Below, one piece after another: positions 1-13,670 of a DNA stretch of 64,000 nucleotides (position 1 is its first letter; each line of letters opens with the position of its first letter). Source of the DNA: Cherax quadricarinatus (lineage: Eukaryota; Arthropoda; Malacostraca; Decapoda; Parastacidae); contig NC_091293.1 of the NCBI RefSeq assembly GCF_038502225.1, positions 62,001 to 126,000 on the forward strand. Direction: 5' to 3'. The position numbers and the translations under genes are program-made. The notes under the pieces were generated by a model that did no database searches, was not told where the DNA came from, and worked only from the letters and a program-made list of their open reading frames with translations.

Positions 1-3000
1 ATATATTTTTTTAAAAAGCATTTGAAACATTAAAAAACTTAGAAAAAACGGCTAAAATAATATTTTTATACTTTATTGCATATTTCGTCGATTCAGAGCG
101 TTTTGAATGTTTTTCCCGATAAACCACATATTTTCGCTAAAATACATAGACTTTTACACATTTAAATCAGAATTACTGCTGCAATTGAATTTTATGCTAA
201 AAGGGGTCAAAATTATTCATTTTTTGTGAATTACTTTGCAAAGGTGTATTTTAAATAAAATAGTTGATGTTTTTCAAAAAATCTATGAAAAATTGCTGAA
301 TCGTTGAAATATGAAAAAAAATATGAATTTCGATGATTTTTCAAGAGTTACGTATATTTTACACAATTTTAAAAAATAACAATAAAAATAAAAAAAAAAT
401 CAATATTAATTTTGAATATTTCATATATTTTTTTAAAAAGCACTTGAAACATTAAAAAAATTAGAAAAAACCGCTGAAAAGTTATTTTTTTGCATATTTC
501 GACTATTTAGAGCGTTTTGAATGCTTTTCCTTTAAACCACATATTTTCGCAGAATTACAGCTACACTTGAATTTTATGCTAAAAGTAGGCAAAATTATTC
601 ATTTTTTTGTGAATTGCTTTGCAAATATATATTTTAAATACAATAATTGATGTTTTTAGAGAAATCTTTGAAAAATGTCTGAATCGTTCAAATATACAAA
701 AAAATATTTCTCGATGGTTTTTTTAAGGTTTACGTATATTTTACAAAATTTTAAAAAATCACATTGAAAATCCAAAAATTCAATATTAATTTTGAATATT
801 TCATATATTTTTTTAAAAAGCACTTGAAACATTAAAAAATAGAAAAAAGCGCTAAAATGATATTTTATTGCATATTTCGACGATTTAGAACGTTTTGAAT
901 GCTTTTCCGAAAAACCACATATTTTCGATAAAATACATAAATTTTTAAACATTTAAATCAGAATTACTGCTGCGTTTGAATTTTATGCTAAAATAGGCAA
1001 AATTATACATTTTTTGTGAATTACTTTGCAAATATATATTTAAATAAAAAAAATTGCTGTTTTCCAAAAAATCTTTGAAAAATCGCTGATTCGTTGAAAT
1101 ATGACAAAAAATAGGATTTTCGATGACTTTTCAAGATTAACGTATATTTTCGACATTTTTAAAATATCACAATAAAAATCCATAAAAATCCATATTAATT
1201 TTGAAAAATTTCATATACATTTTCAAAAAGTACTTAATACATTAAAATACTTAGAAAAAAGCGCTAAAATTTTATTTTCTTGCATATTTCGACTATTAAG
1301 AGCGTTTTGAATGCTTTTCAGTTAAACCACATATTTTCGCTAAAATACATAGATCTTAATACATTTAAAGCAGATTTACAGCTGCAATTATATTTTATGC
1401 TAAAAGTAGTCAAAATTATGCATTTTTTTGTGAATTACTTTCCAAATATATATTTTAAATAAAATAATTGAAATTTTTCAAAAAATCTTTGAAAAAATCG
1501 CTGAATTGTGAAAAAATCTTAGAAAAATCGTTGAATCGTTGAAATATGCCAAAAAATATGAATTTCGATGATTTTTTCAAAAGCACTTGAAACATTGAAA
1601 AACTCAGAAAAAGCGCTAAAATGATATTTTATTGCATATTTCGACTATTAAGAGCGTTTTGAATGCTTTTTTGATAAACCACATATTTTCGCTAAAATAC
1701 ATAGATTTTTCACACATTTAAATCAGAATTTCTGCTGCAATTGAATTTTATGCTAAAAGTAGGCAAAATTATACATTTTTTTGTGAAATGCTTTGCAAAT
1801 AAATTTTTTAAATAAAATAATTGATGTTTTTCAAAAAATCCTTGAAAAATCTCTGAATCGTTGACATATGCCAAAAAAAAAGTGATTTTCGATCATTTTT
1901 CAATCTTTACGTATATTTTACCCAATTTTAAAAAATCACAATAAAAATAAAAAAAAATCAATATCAATTTTGAATTGATCATATATTTTTTTAAAAAGCA
2001 CTTGAAACATTAAAAAACTTAGAAAAAACGGCTAAAATAATATTTTTTTTTGCATATTTAGACTATTTATAGCGTTTTGAATGCTTTTCTGATAAACCAC
2101 ATATTTTCGCTAAAATAAAAAGATTTTCACACATTTAAAGCAGAATTACAGCTAAAATTGAATTTTATGCTAAAACAGGCAAAATTATGCATTTTTTTGT
2201 GAATTACTTTACAAATATGTATTTTAAATAAAATAATTGATGTTTTTCAAAAAATCTTTGAAAAATCGCTAAATTGTTGAAATATGCCAAAAAATATGAA
2301 TTTCGATGATTTTTCAAGATTTACGTATATTTTACACATTTTTAAAAAATCCCAATAAAAATCCTTAAAAATCAACATTAATTTTGAATATTTCATATAT
2401 ATTTTTAAAAAGCACCTGAAACATTTAAAAAACTTAGAAAAAAGCGCTTAAATTATACTTTATTGCATATTTCGTCGATTCAGAGCGTTTTGAATGTTTT
2501 TCCCGATAAACCACATATTTTCGCTAAAATACATAGACTTTTACACATTTAAATCAGAATTACTGCTGCAATTGAATTTTATGCTGAAAGGGATCAAAAT
2601 TATGCATTTTTTGTGAATTACTTTGCAAATTTGTATTTTAAATAAAATAGTTGATGTTTTTCAAAAAATCTTTGAAAAATCGCTGAATCGTTGAAATATG
2701 AAAAAAAATATGAATTTCGATGATTTTTCAAGAGTTACGTATATTTTACACAATTTTAAAAAATAACATATTTCGACTATTTAGAGCGTTTTGAATGCTT
2801 TTCCTTTAAACCACATATTTTCGAAGAATTTCGATAAAATACATAAATTTTTAAACATTTAAATCAGAATTTCAGCTGCGTTTGAATTTTATGCTAAAAT
2901 AGCCAAATTATACATTTTTTGTGAATTAGTTTGCAAATTTGTATTTTAAATAAAATAGTTGATGTTTTTCAAAAAATCTTTGAAAAATCGCTGAATCGTT

Positions 3001-5961
3001 GAAATATGAAAAAAAATATGAATTTCGATGATTTTTCAAGAGTTATGTATATTTTACAAAATTTTGAATTGATCATATATTTTTTTAAAAAGCACTTGAA
3101 ACATTAAAAAACTTAAAAAAAACGGCTAAAATAATATTTTTTTTTGCATATTTAGACTATTTATTTAGACTATTTATTATTTTCGCTAAAATAAAAAGAT
3201 TTTCACACATTTAAAGCAGAATTACAGCTAAAATTGATTTTTATGCTAAAACAAATATGTATTTTAAATAAAATAATTGTTTTTCAAAAAATCTTTGAAA
3301 AATCGCTGAATCGTTGAAATATGCCAAAAAATATGAATATTTCATATATATTTTTAAAAAGTATTTGAAACATTAAAAAACTTAGGAAAAACCGCTAAAA
3401 TTATTTTTTTTTTGGGATATTTCGATTATTTAGAGCGTTTTGAATGCTTTTCCCATACAACTCATATTTTCGCTAAAATACACAGATTTTCACGCATTTA
3501 AAGAAGAATTACAGCTGAAATTGAATTTTCTGCTAAAATCAGGCAAAATTATGCATTTTTTGTGAAATGCTTTACAAACATATTTTCTAAATAAAATAAT
3601 TGATATTTTTCAAAAAAATCCTTGAAAAATCTCTGAATCGTTGAAATATTCCAAAAAATATTATTTTCGATGATTTATCAATATTTACGTATATTTTACA
3701 CATTTTAAAAAAAATGTCAATATTAATCCATAAAAATCAATATTAATTTTGAATATTTGCTTACCAAATATATTTTTTAAATAAAATAATTGATATTTTT
3801 CAAAAAATCCATGAAAAATCTCTGAATAGTTGAAATATGCCAAAAATGAAATTTTCAATGATTTTTCAAGGTTTACGTTCATTTTACAAAATTTAAAAAA
3901 AATCACAATAAATATAAATAAAATCAATATTAATTTCGAATATTTCATATATTTGTTTAAAAAGCACTTGAAACATTAAAAAAACTTAGAAAAAAGTGCT
4001 AAAATTAATTTTTTTTGCATATTTCAACTATTTAGAGCGTTTTGAATGCTTTTCCGTTAAACCACATATTTTCGCTAAAATATGATTTTAACACATTTAA
4101 ACAGAATTACAGCTGCAATTGAATTTTATGCTAGAAGTAAGCAAAATTATGAATTTTATGTGAATTACTTTGCAATAATTGATGTTTATCGAAAAATCTT
4201 TGAAAAATCCCTGAATCTTTCAAATATGACAAAAAATGTTTTTCGATGATTTTCTAAAGGTTTACGTATATTTTACACAACTTTAAAAAATCACAAAAAA
4301 AATAAAAAAAAATCAATATTAATTTTGAATATTTTATATGTTTTTAAAAAAAAACACTTGAAACATTAAAAAAAAAATTAGAAAAAAGCTCTAAAATTAT
4401 ATTTTTTTGCATATTTCGACTATTAAGAGAGTTTTGAATGCTCTTCCGATAAACCACATATTTTCGCTAATATACTAGACATTTAAATCAGAATTACTGC
4501 TGCATTTGAATTTTATGCTAAAAGTAGGCAAAATTATACATCTTTTTGTGAATTACTTTGCAAATATATATTTAAATGATAAAAATTGCTGTTTTTCAAA
4601 AGGATCATTGAAAAACCGCTATGATTCGTTGAAATATGACAAAAAATATGATTTTCGATGATTTTTTTCAAGATTAACGTATATTTTCGACATTTTTAAA
4701 ATATCCCAGTAAAAATCCTTAAAAATCCATATTAATTTTGAATATTTCATATACATTTTTAAAAAGCAATTGAGACATTAAAATACTTAGAAAAAAGCGC
4801 TAAAATGATACTTATTTGGACGATTTAGTGTATTTTAAATGCTTTTCCGCTAAACCACATATTTTCGCTAAAATACATAGATTTTTCACACATTTAAATC
4901 AGAATTACTGCTGAAATTTAATTTTATGCTAAAAGTAGGCAAATTATGCATTTTTTTTGTGAATTACTTTCCAAATATATATTTTAAATAAAATAATTGA
5001 TGTTTTTCAAAAAAATCTCTGAAAAATCGCTGAATCGTTCAAGAATGCCAAAAAATATGAATTTCGATGATATTACAAGATTTATGTATATTTTTCACAT
5101 TTTTAAAAAATCCCAATGAAAATCCATAAAAATCAACATTAATTTTGAATATTTGATATATATTTTTAAAAAGCACATTAAAAAACTTAGAAAAAGCGTT
5201 AAAATGATATTTTATTGCATTTTTCGACGATTTAGAGCGTTTTGAATGGTTTTCCGATAAACCACATATTTTCACTAAAATACATAGATTTTTACATATT
5301 TAAATCAGAATTACTGCTGCGTTTGAATTTTTTGCTAAAAGAAGGCAAAATTATACAATTTTTGTGTATTACTTTGCAAATGTATATTTAAATAAAAAAA
5401 ATTGCTGTTTTCGAAAAAATCTTTAAAAAATCGTTGATTCGTTGAAATATGACAAAAAATATGATTTTCGATGATTTTTCAAGATTAACGTATATTCTCG
5501 ACATTTTTAAAATATCATAATAAAAATCCATAAAAATCCACATTAATTTTGAATATTTCATATACATTTTTAAAAAGCACTTGAGACATTAAAATACTCA
5601 GAAAAAAACGCTAAAATGATATTTTTTTGCGTATTTGGACGATTTAGTGCATTTTAAATGCTTTTCCGGTAATCCACATATTTTCGCTAAAATACATCGA
5701 TTTTCACATTTAAATCAAATTACTGCAGGGAATTGAATTTTATACTAAAAGTAGGCAAATTATGCATTTTTGTGAAATGCTTTGCAAATATATTTTTAAA
5801 TAAAATAATTGATGTTTTTCAAAAAATCTTGAAAAATCTCTAAATCGTTGAAATATTCCAAAAAATATGATTTTCGATGATTTTTTCAAGAACATTTTAA
5901 AAAGTCCCTAATATTAATCCATAAAAATCAATATTAATTTTGAACATTTCATATACATTTT
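1..5961 (+). repeat. Irregular monomer sub-block with partial duplications
   Basis: Monomers here are more diverged from one another than further right, and several are truncated. Sequence near 1-420 recurs near 1981-2040 and 2384-2760, so a local multi-monomer duplication is visible, but no regular higher-order period can be followed. Short stutters occur, for example a repeated actatttattt phrase near 3157-3175. This degraded, heterogeneous state is typical of the older parts of a satellite array; that age reading is inference. Confidence 0.7.
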
Positions 5962-6303
5962 AAATTCACTTGTGCCATTAAAAAACTAAGAAAAAATGCG
6001 CTAAAATCATATTTTTATTGCATATTTCGACGATTTTGAGATTTTTAATACTGTTTGACGAACCATATTATTTGGCTAAAATTCATAGATTTTCGCACTT
6101 TTAAATCAAATTACTGCTGCAATTTAATTTTATGCTAAAAGAAATTGAAATTATGCGATATTTAAGAATACTTCGTAAAACATATTTTATATGGAAAAAA
6201 CTAAGTTTTTAAAAAAAAATGCTTCAAAAGCATTGAATCGTCGAATTATGCAAACAAATATGATTTCGACGATTTTCAAATTTACCGGATATTTTAGACA
6301 TTT
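5962..6303 (+). repeat. Divergent satellite monomer subtype
   Basis: This monomer keeps the family outline (gcatatttcgacgatttt, attttatgctaaaag) but differs from its neighbours at many positions. It has gacgaaccatattatttgg where the others have the accacatattttcgc phrase. It also carries a phrase near 6225-6245 reading gcttcaaaagcattgaatcg. The reverse complement of 38,669-38,999 matches it closely along its length, starting from the same aaattcacttgt edge. It is therefore a named subtype rather than random decay. Confidence 0.75.
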
Positions 6304-9300
6304 TAAAAAATCACAATAAAAATAAAAAAAAATCAATATTAATTTTGAATATTTGATATATTTTTTTAAAAAGCATTTGAAACATTAAAAAAATTAGTAA
6401 AAAACGCTAAAATAATATTTTTTTGCATATTTTGACTATTTAGAGAGTTTTGAATTCTTTTCCGATAAACCTCATATTTTCGCTAAAATACATAGATTTT
6501 CACAAATTTAAAGCAGAATTACAGCTGAAATTTAATTTTATGCTAAGAGTAGGCAAAATTATGAATTTTCTGTGAATTACTTTGCAAATATATATTTTAA
6601 AACAAAATAATTGATGTTTTTTCGAAAAATCTTTTAAAAATCCCTGAATCGTTCAAATATGCCGAAAAATGTTTTTCGACGATTTTTTAAACGTTTACGT
6701 ATATTTTACTCATTTTTAAAAAATCCCAATGAAAATCCATAAAAATCAACATTAATTTTGAATATTTGATATATATTTTTAGAAAGCACTTGGAACATTA
6801 AAATACTTAGAAAAAAGTGCTAAAATGATATTTTATTGCATATTTCGAAGGTTTAGAGCGTTTTGAATGCATTTCCAATAAACCTCTAAAATACATACAT
6901 TTTCACACATTTGAATCAGAATTATTGCTGCAAATGAATTTTATGCTAAAAGTAGTCAAAATTATGCATTTTTTGTGAATTAATTTGCAAATACATATTT
7001 TAAATAAAATAATTGATTTTTAAGAGAAATCTTTGAAAAATCTCTGAATCGTTGAAATATGCCCAAAAATATGAATTTCGATATTTTTTTCAATATTTAC
7101 GTATATTTTACATATTTTTAAAAAATCCCAATAAAAATTTATAAAAATCAACATTAATTTTGAATATTTGATATATATTTTTAAAAAGCACTTGAAACAT
7201 TCAAAAACTTAGAAAAAAGCGCTGAAATGATATTTAATTGCATATTTCGACGATTTAGAGCGTTCTGAATGCTTTTCCGATAAACCACATATTTTCGCTA
7301 AAATTCATAGATTTTTACACATTTAAATCAGAATTACTGCTGCAATTGAATTTTATGCTAAAAGTAGGCAAAATTTTTTGTGAATTACTTTGCAAATATA
7401 TTTAAATATAAAAAATTGCTGTTTTTCAAAAAATCTTTGAAAAATCGCTAATTCGTTGAAATATGCCAAAAAATATGATTTTCGATTATTATTCAAGATT
7501 TTCGACATTTTTTAAAATATCCCAATAAAAATCCATAAAAATCCATATTAATTTTGAGTATTTCATATACATTTTTAAAAAGCACTTGAGACATTAAAAT
7601 ACTTAGAAAAAAGCGCTAAAATGATATTTTATTGCATATTTGGACGATTTAATGCGTTTTAAATGCTTTTCCGATAAACCACATATTTTCGCTAAAATAA
7701 AGAGATTTTTAAACATTTAAATCAGAATTACTGCTGCATTTGAATTTTATGCTAAAAGTAGGCAAAATTAAACATTTTTTGTGAATTACTTTGCAAACAT
7801 ATATTTAAATAAAAGAATTGCTGTTTTCCAAAAAATCATTGAAAAATCGCTAATTCGTTGAAATATGCCAAAAAATATGACTTTCGATTATTATTCAAGA
7901 TTAACGTATATTTTAGACATTTTTAAAATATCCCAACAAAAAATCCATAAAAATCCATATTAATTTTGAATATTTCATATACATTTTTAAAAAGCACTTG
8001 AGACATTAAAATACTTAGAAAAAAGCGCTAAAATGACATTCCGATAAACCTCATATTTTCGCTAAAATACATAGATTTTCACAAATAGAAAAAAGCGCTA
8101 AAATACATAGAATTAATTTAAAGCAGAATTACAGCTGAAATTTAATTTTATGCTAAGAGTAGGCAAAATTATGAATTTTTTGTGAATTACTTTGCAAATA
8201 TATATTTTAAACAAAATAATTGACGTTTTTCGAAAAATCTTTGAAAAATCACTGAATCGTTCAAATATGCGAAAAAAATGTTTTTCGACGATTTTTTAAA
8301 CGTTTACGTATATTTTACACATTTTTAAAAAATCACAATGAAAATAAAATAAAAATCAATATTAATTTTGAATATTTGATATATTTTTTAAAAAGCACTT
8401 GGAACATTAAAATACTTAGAAAAAAGTGCTAAAATGATATTTTTTTGCATATTTCGACTATTTAGAGCGTTTTGAATGCTTTTCCTAAAATACATAACCA
8501 CTAAAAGCAGAATTACAGCTTCAATTTAATTTTATGAGTATCAAAATTATGAATGTGAATTACTTTGCAAATATATATTTTAAACAAAATAATTGATGTT
8601 TTTCGAAAAATCTTTTAAAAATCCCTGAATCGTTCAAATATGCCCAAAAAATGTTTTTCGACGATTTTTTAAACGTTTACGTATATTTTACTCATTTTTA
8701 AAAAATCCCAATGAAAATCCATAAAAATCAACATTAATTTTGAATATTTGATATATATTTTTAGAAAGCACTTGGAACATTAAAATACTTAGAAAAAAGT
8801 GCTAAAATGATATTTTATTGCATATTTCGAAGGTTTAGAGCGTTTTGAATGCATTTCCAATAAACCGCTAAAATACATACATTTTCACACATTTGAATCA
8901 GAATTATTGCTGCAAATGAATTTTATGCTAAAAGTAGTCAAAATTATGCATCTTTTTGTGAATTACTTTCCAAATATATATTTTAAATATAGTAATTCAT
9001 GTTTTTCAAAACAATCTTTGAAAAATCTCTGAATCGTTGAAATATGCCCAAAAATATGAATTTCGATATTTTTTTCAATATTTACGTATATTTTACATAT
9101 TTTTAAAAAATCCCAATAAAAATCCATAAAAATCAACATTAATTTTGAATATTTGATATATATTTTTAAAAAGCACTTGAAACATTCAAAAACTTAGAAA
9201 AAAGCGCTGAAATGATATTTAATTGCATATTTCGACGATTTAGAGCGTTCTGAATGCTTTTCCGATAAACCACATATTTTCGCTAAAATTCATAGATTTT

Positions 9301-12300
9301 TACACATTTAAATCAGAATTACTGCTGCAATTGAATTTTATGCTAAAAGTAGGCAAAATTATACATTTTTTGTGAATTACTTTGCAAATATATTTAAATA
9401 TAAAAAATTGCTGTTTTTCAAAAAATCTTTGAAAAATCGCTAATTCGTTGAAATATGCCAAAAAATATGATTTTCGATTATTATTCAAGATTAACGCATA
9501 TCCATTTAAGAATATTTCATTTTAAAAAAGCACTTGAGACAAAATATCCTAAAATGATATTTTATTGCATAACGATTTAGTGAAAAAAGCTTTTCCCCTC
9601 ACATATAAAAATTCCAGATATAAATAATTTGCTGAATAGAATTTTATGCTAAAAGTGCAAAATTATGCATTTGCTTACCAAATATATTTTTTAAATAAAA
9701 TAATTGATGTTTTTCAAAAAATCCTTGAAAAATCTCTGAATAGTTGAAATATGCCAAAAATATGATTTTCAATGATTTTTCGTATAGTTTTCACGAAACA
9801 TTAAAAAATTAGAAAAAAGCGCTAAAATGATATTTTTTTGCATATTTCGACTATTAAGAGCGTTTTGAATGCTTTTCTGTTAAACCACATATTTTCCCTA
9901 AAATACATAGATTTTAAAGCAGACTTACAGCTGGAATTGAATTTTATGCTAAAAAGTCAAAATCATACATTTTTTTGTGAATACTTTCAAAATATATATT
10001 TTAAATAATAATAATAGAGCGTTTTGAATGCTTTTCCGATGAACCACATATTTTCGCTAAAATACAGACATTCTTAAACATTTAAATCAGAATTACTGCT
10101 GCATTTGAATTTTATGCTAAAAGTAGGCAAAATTATACATTTTTTGTGAATTACTTTGCAAATATATATTTAAATAAAAAAATTGCTGTTTTCCAAAAAA
10201 TCATTGAAAAATCGCTAATTCGTTGAAATATGACAAAAAATATGATTTTCGATGATTTTTCAAGATTAACGTATATTTTCGACATTTTTAAAATATCCCA
10301 ATTTTTTACATAGCTAAAAGTAGGCAAAATTATGCATTTTTTGTGAAATGCTTTGCAAATATGTATTTTAAATAAAATAATTGATGTTTTTCAAAAAATC
10401 TTTGAAAAATCTCTGAATCGTTGAAATATTCCAAAAAATATGATTTTCGATTATTTTTAAAGATTTACGTATATTTTACACAATTTTAAAAAATCACAAT
10501 AAAAATAAAAAAAAAATCAATATTAATTTTGAATATTTGATATATTTTTTTAAAAAGCATTTGAAACATTAAAAAAATTAGTAAAAAAACGCTAAAATAA
10601 TATTTTTTTGCATATTTTGACTATTCAGAGAGTTTTGAATTCTTTTCCGATAAACCTCATATTTTCGCTAAAATACATAGATTTTCACAAATTTAAAGCA
10701 GAATTACAGCTGAAATTTAATTTTATGCTAAGAGTAGGCAAAATTATGAATTTTTTGTGAATTACTTTGCAAATATATATTTTAAACAAAATAATTGATG
10801 TTTTTCGAAAAATCTTTTAAAAATCCCTGAATCGTTCAAATATGCCAAAAAATGTTTTTCGACGATTTTTTAAACGTTTACGTATATTTTACTCATTTTC
10901 AAAAAATCCCAATGAAAATCCATAAAAATCAACATTAATTTTGAATATTTGATATATATTTTTAGAAAGCACTTGGAACATTAAAATACTTAGAAAAAAG
11001 TGCTAAAATGATATTTTATTGCATATTTCGAAGGTTTAGAGCGTTTTGAATGCATTTCCAATAAACCGCTAAAATACATACATTTTCACACATTTGAATC
11101 AGAATTATTGCTGCAAATAAATTTTATGCTAAAAGTAGTCAAAATTATGCATCTTTTTGTGAATTACTTTCCAAATATATATTTTAATTATAGTAATTCA
11201 TGTTTTTCAAAACAATCTTTGAAAAATCTCTGAATCGTTGAAATATGCCCAAAAATATGAATTTCGATATTTTTTTCAATATTTACGTATATTTTACATA
11301 TTTTTAAAAAATCCCAATAAAAATCCATAAAAATCAACATTAATTTTGAATATTTGATATATATTTTTAAAAAGCACTTGAAACATTCAAAAACTTAGAA
11401 AAAAGCGCTGAAATGATATTTAATTGCATATTTCGACGATTTAGAGCGTTCTGAATGCTTTTCCGATAAACCACATATTTTCGCTAAAATTCATAGATTT
11501 TTACACATTTAAATCAGAATTACTGCTGCAATTGAATTTTATGCTAAAAGTAGGCAAAATTATACATTTTTTGTGAATTACTTTGCAAATATATTTAAAT
11601 ATAAAAAATTGCTGTTTTTCAAAAAATCTTTGAAAAATCGCTAATTCGTTGAAATATAACAAAAAATATGATTTTCGATGATTTTTCAAGATTTTCGACA
11701 TTTTTAAAATATCCCAATAAAAATCCATAAAAATCCATATTAATTTTGAGTATTTCATATACATTTTTAAAAAGCACTTGAGACATTAAAATACTTAGAA
11801 AAAAGCGCTAAAATGATATTTTATTGCATATTTGGACGATTTAATGCATTTTATGCTTACCAAATATATTTTTTAAATAAAATAATTGATGTTTTTCAAA
11901 AAATCCTTGAAAAATCTCTGAATAGTTGAAATATGCCAAAAATATTATTTTCGAATGATTTTTCAAGATTTGTTTAAAAAGCACTTGAAACATTAAAAAA
12001 CTTAGAAAAAATCGCAATAAAATGATATTTTTTTGCAAATTTCGACTATTAATTTTGAATATTTCTGTTATATTTTCCCTAAAAAATAGACTTGAACACA
12101 TTAAAACTTACAGCTTAGAAAAAAGCGCTAAAATGATATTTTTTGTGCATATTTCGAATAATTAATAGAGCGTTTTGAATGCTTTTCGGGTAAACCACAT
12201 ATTTTCGCTAAAATACATAGATTTTTCACACATTTAAATCAGAATTACTGCTGCAATTGAATTTTATGCTAAAAGTAGGCAAAATTATGCATTTTTTGTG

Positions 12301-13670
12301 AAATGCTTTGCAAATATGTATTTTAAACAAAATAATTGATATTTCTCGAAAAATCTTTGAAAAATCCCTGAATCGTTCAAATATGCCAAAAAATGTTTTT
12401 CGACGATTTTTTAAAGGTTTACGTATATTTTACACTTTTTTAAAAAAATCCCAATGAAAATCCATAACAATCCATATTAATTTTGAATATTTCATATATA
12501 TTTTTTAGAAAGCACTTGGAACAATAAAATACTTAGAAAAAAGTGCTAAAATGATATTTTATTGCATATTTCGACGATTTAGAGCGTTTTGAATGCTTTT
12601 CCGATAAACCACATATTTATATCAGAATTACTGCTTCAATTGAATTTTATGCTAAATGTACTCAAAATTATGCAATTTTTTGTGAATTACTTTCCAAATA
12701 TATATTTTAAATAAAATAATTGATGTTTTTCAAAAAATCTTTGAAAAATCTCTGAATCGTTGAAATATAACAAAAAATATGATTTAAAAAATTACAAAAA
12801 ACAGCTAAAATAATATTTTTTTGCATATTTTGACTATTTAGAGAGTTTTGGATGATTTCTCCTATAAACCACATATTTTCGCTAAAATACATAGATTTTA
12901 TCACATTTAAAGCAGAATTACAACAGCAATTGAATTTTATGCTAAAAGTAGGCAAAATTATGCATTTTTTGTGAATTACTTTGAAAATATATATTTTAAA
13001 CAAAATAATTGATATTTCTCGAAAAATCTTTGAAAAATCACTGAATCGTTCAAATATGCCAAAAAATGTTTTTCGGAGATTTTTTAAAGGTTTACGTATA
13101 TTTTACACATTTTCAAAAAATCCCAATGAAAATCCATAACAATCCATATTAATTTTGAATATTTCATATATATTTTTTAGAAAGCACTTGGAACAATAAA
13201 ATACTTAGAAAAAAGTGCTAAAATGATATTTTATTGCATATTTCGACGATTTAGAGCGTTTTGAATGCTTTTCCGATAAACCACATATTTAAATCAGAAT
13301 TACTGCTTCAATTGAATTTTATGCTAAATATACTCAAAATTATGCATTTTTTGTGAATTACTTTCCAAATATATATTTTAAATAAAATAATTGATGTTTT
13401 TCAAATAATCTTTGAAAAATCGGTGAATCCTTGAAACATGCCAAAAAATATGAATTTATATGATTTTTCAAGATTTACGTATATTTTATACAATTTTAAA
13501 AAATCACAATAAAAATCCAAAAAAACCAATATTAATTTTGAATATTTCACATATTTTCTTAAAAAGCACTAAAAACATTAAAAAAATAATATTTTTGGCA
13601 TATTTCGACTATTTAGAGCGTTTTGAATGCTTTTCCGATTAACCACATGTTTTCGCTAAATTTAAATCAG
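6304..13670 (+). repeat. Forward satellite with partial higher-order copies
   Basis: A recognisable monomer variant (agaaagcacttggaacatt followed by gaaggtttagagcg) recurs near 6,780, 8,760 and 10,965, about 2.0 and 2.2 kb apart. Another segment starts near 9,300 and again near 11,501. The spacing is shorter than the 2.55-2.6 kb period further right because monomers are missing. The part from about 12,200 to 13,670 closely matches 39,840-41,150 and 46,180-47,720 in block C. Confidence 0.75.
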
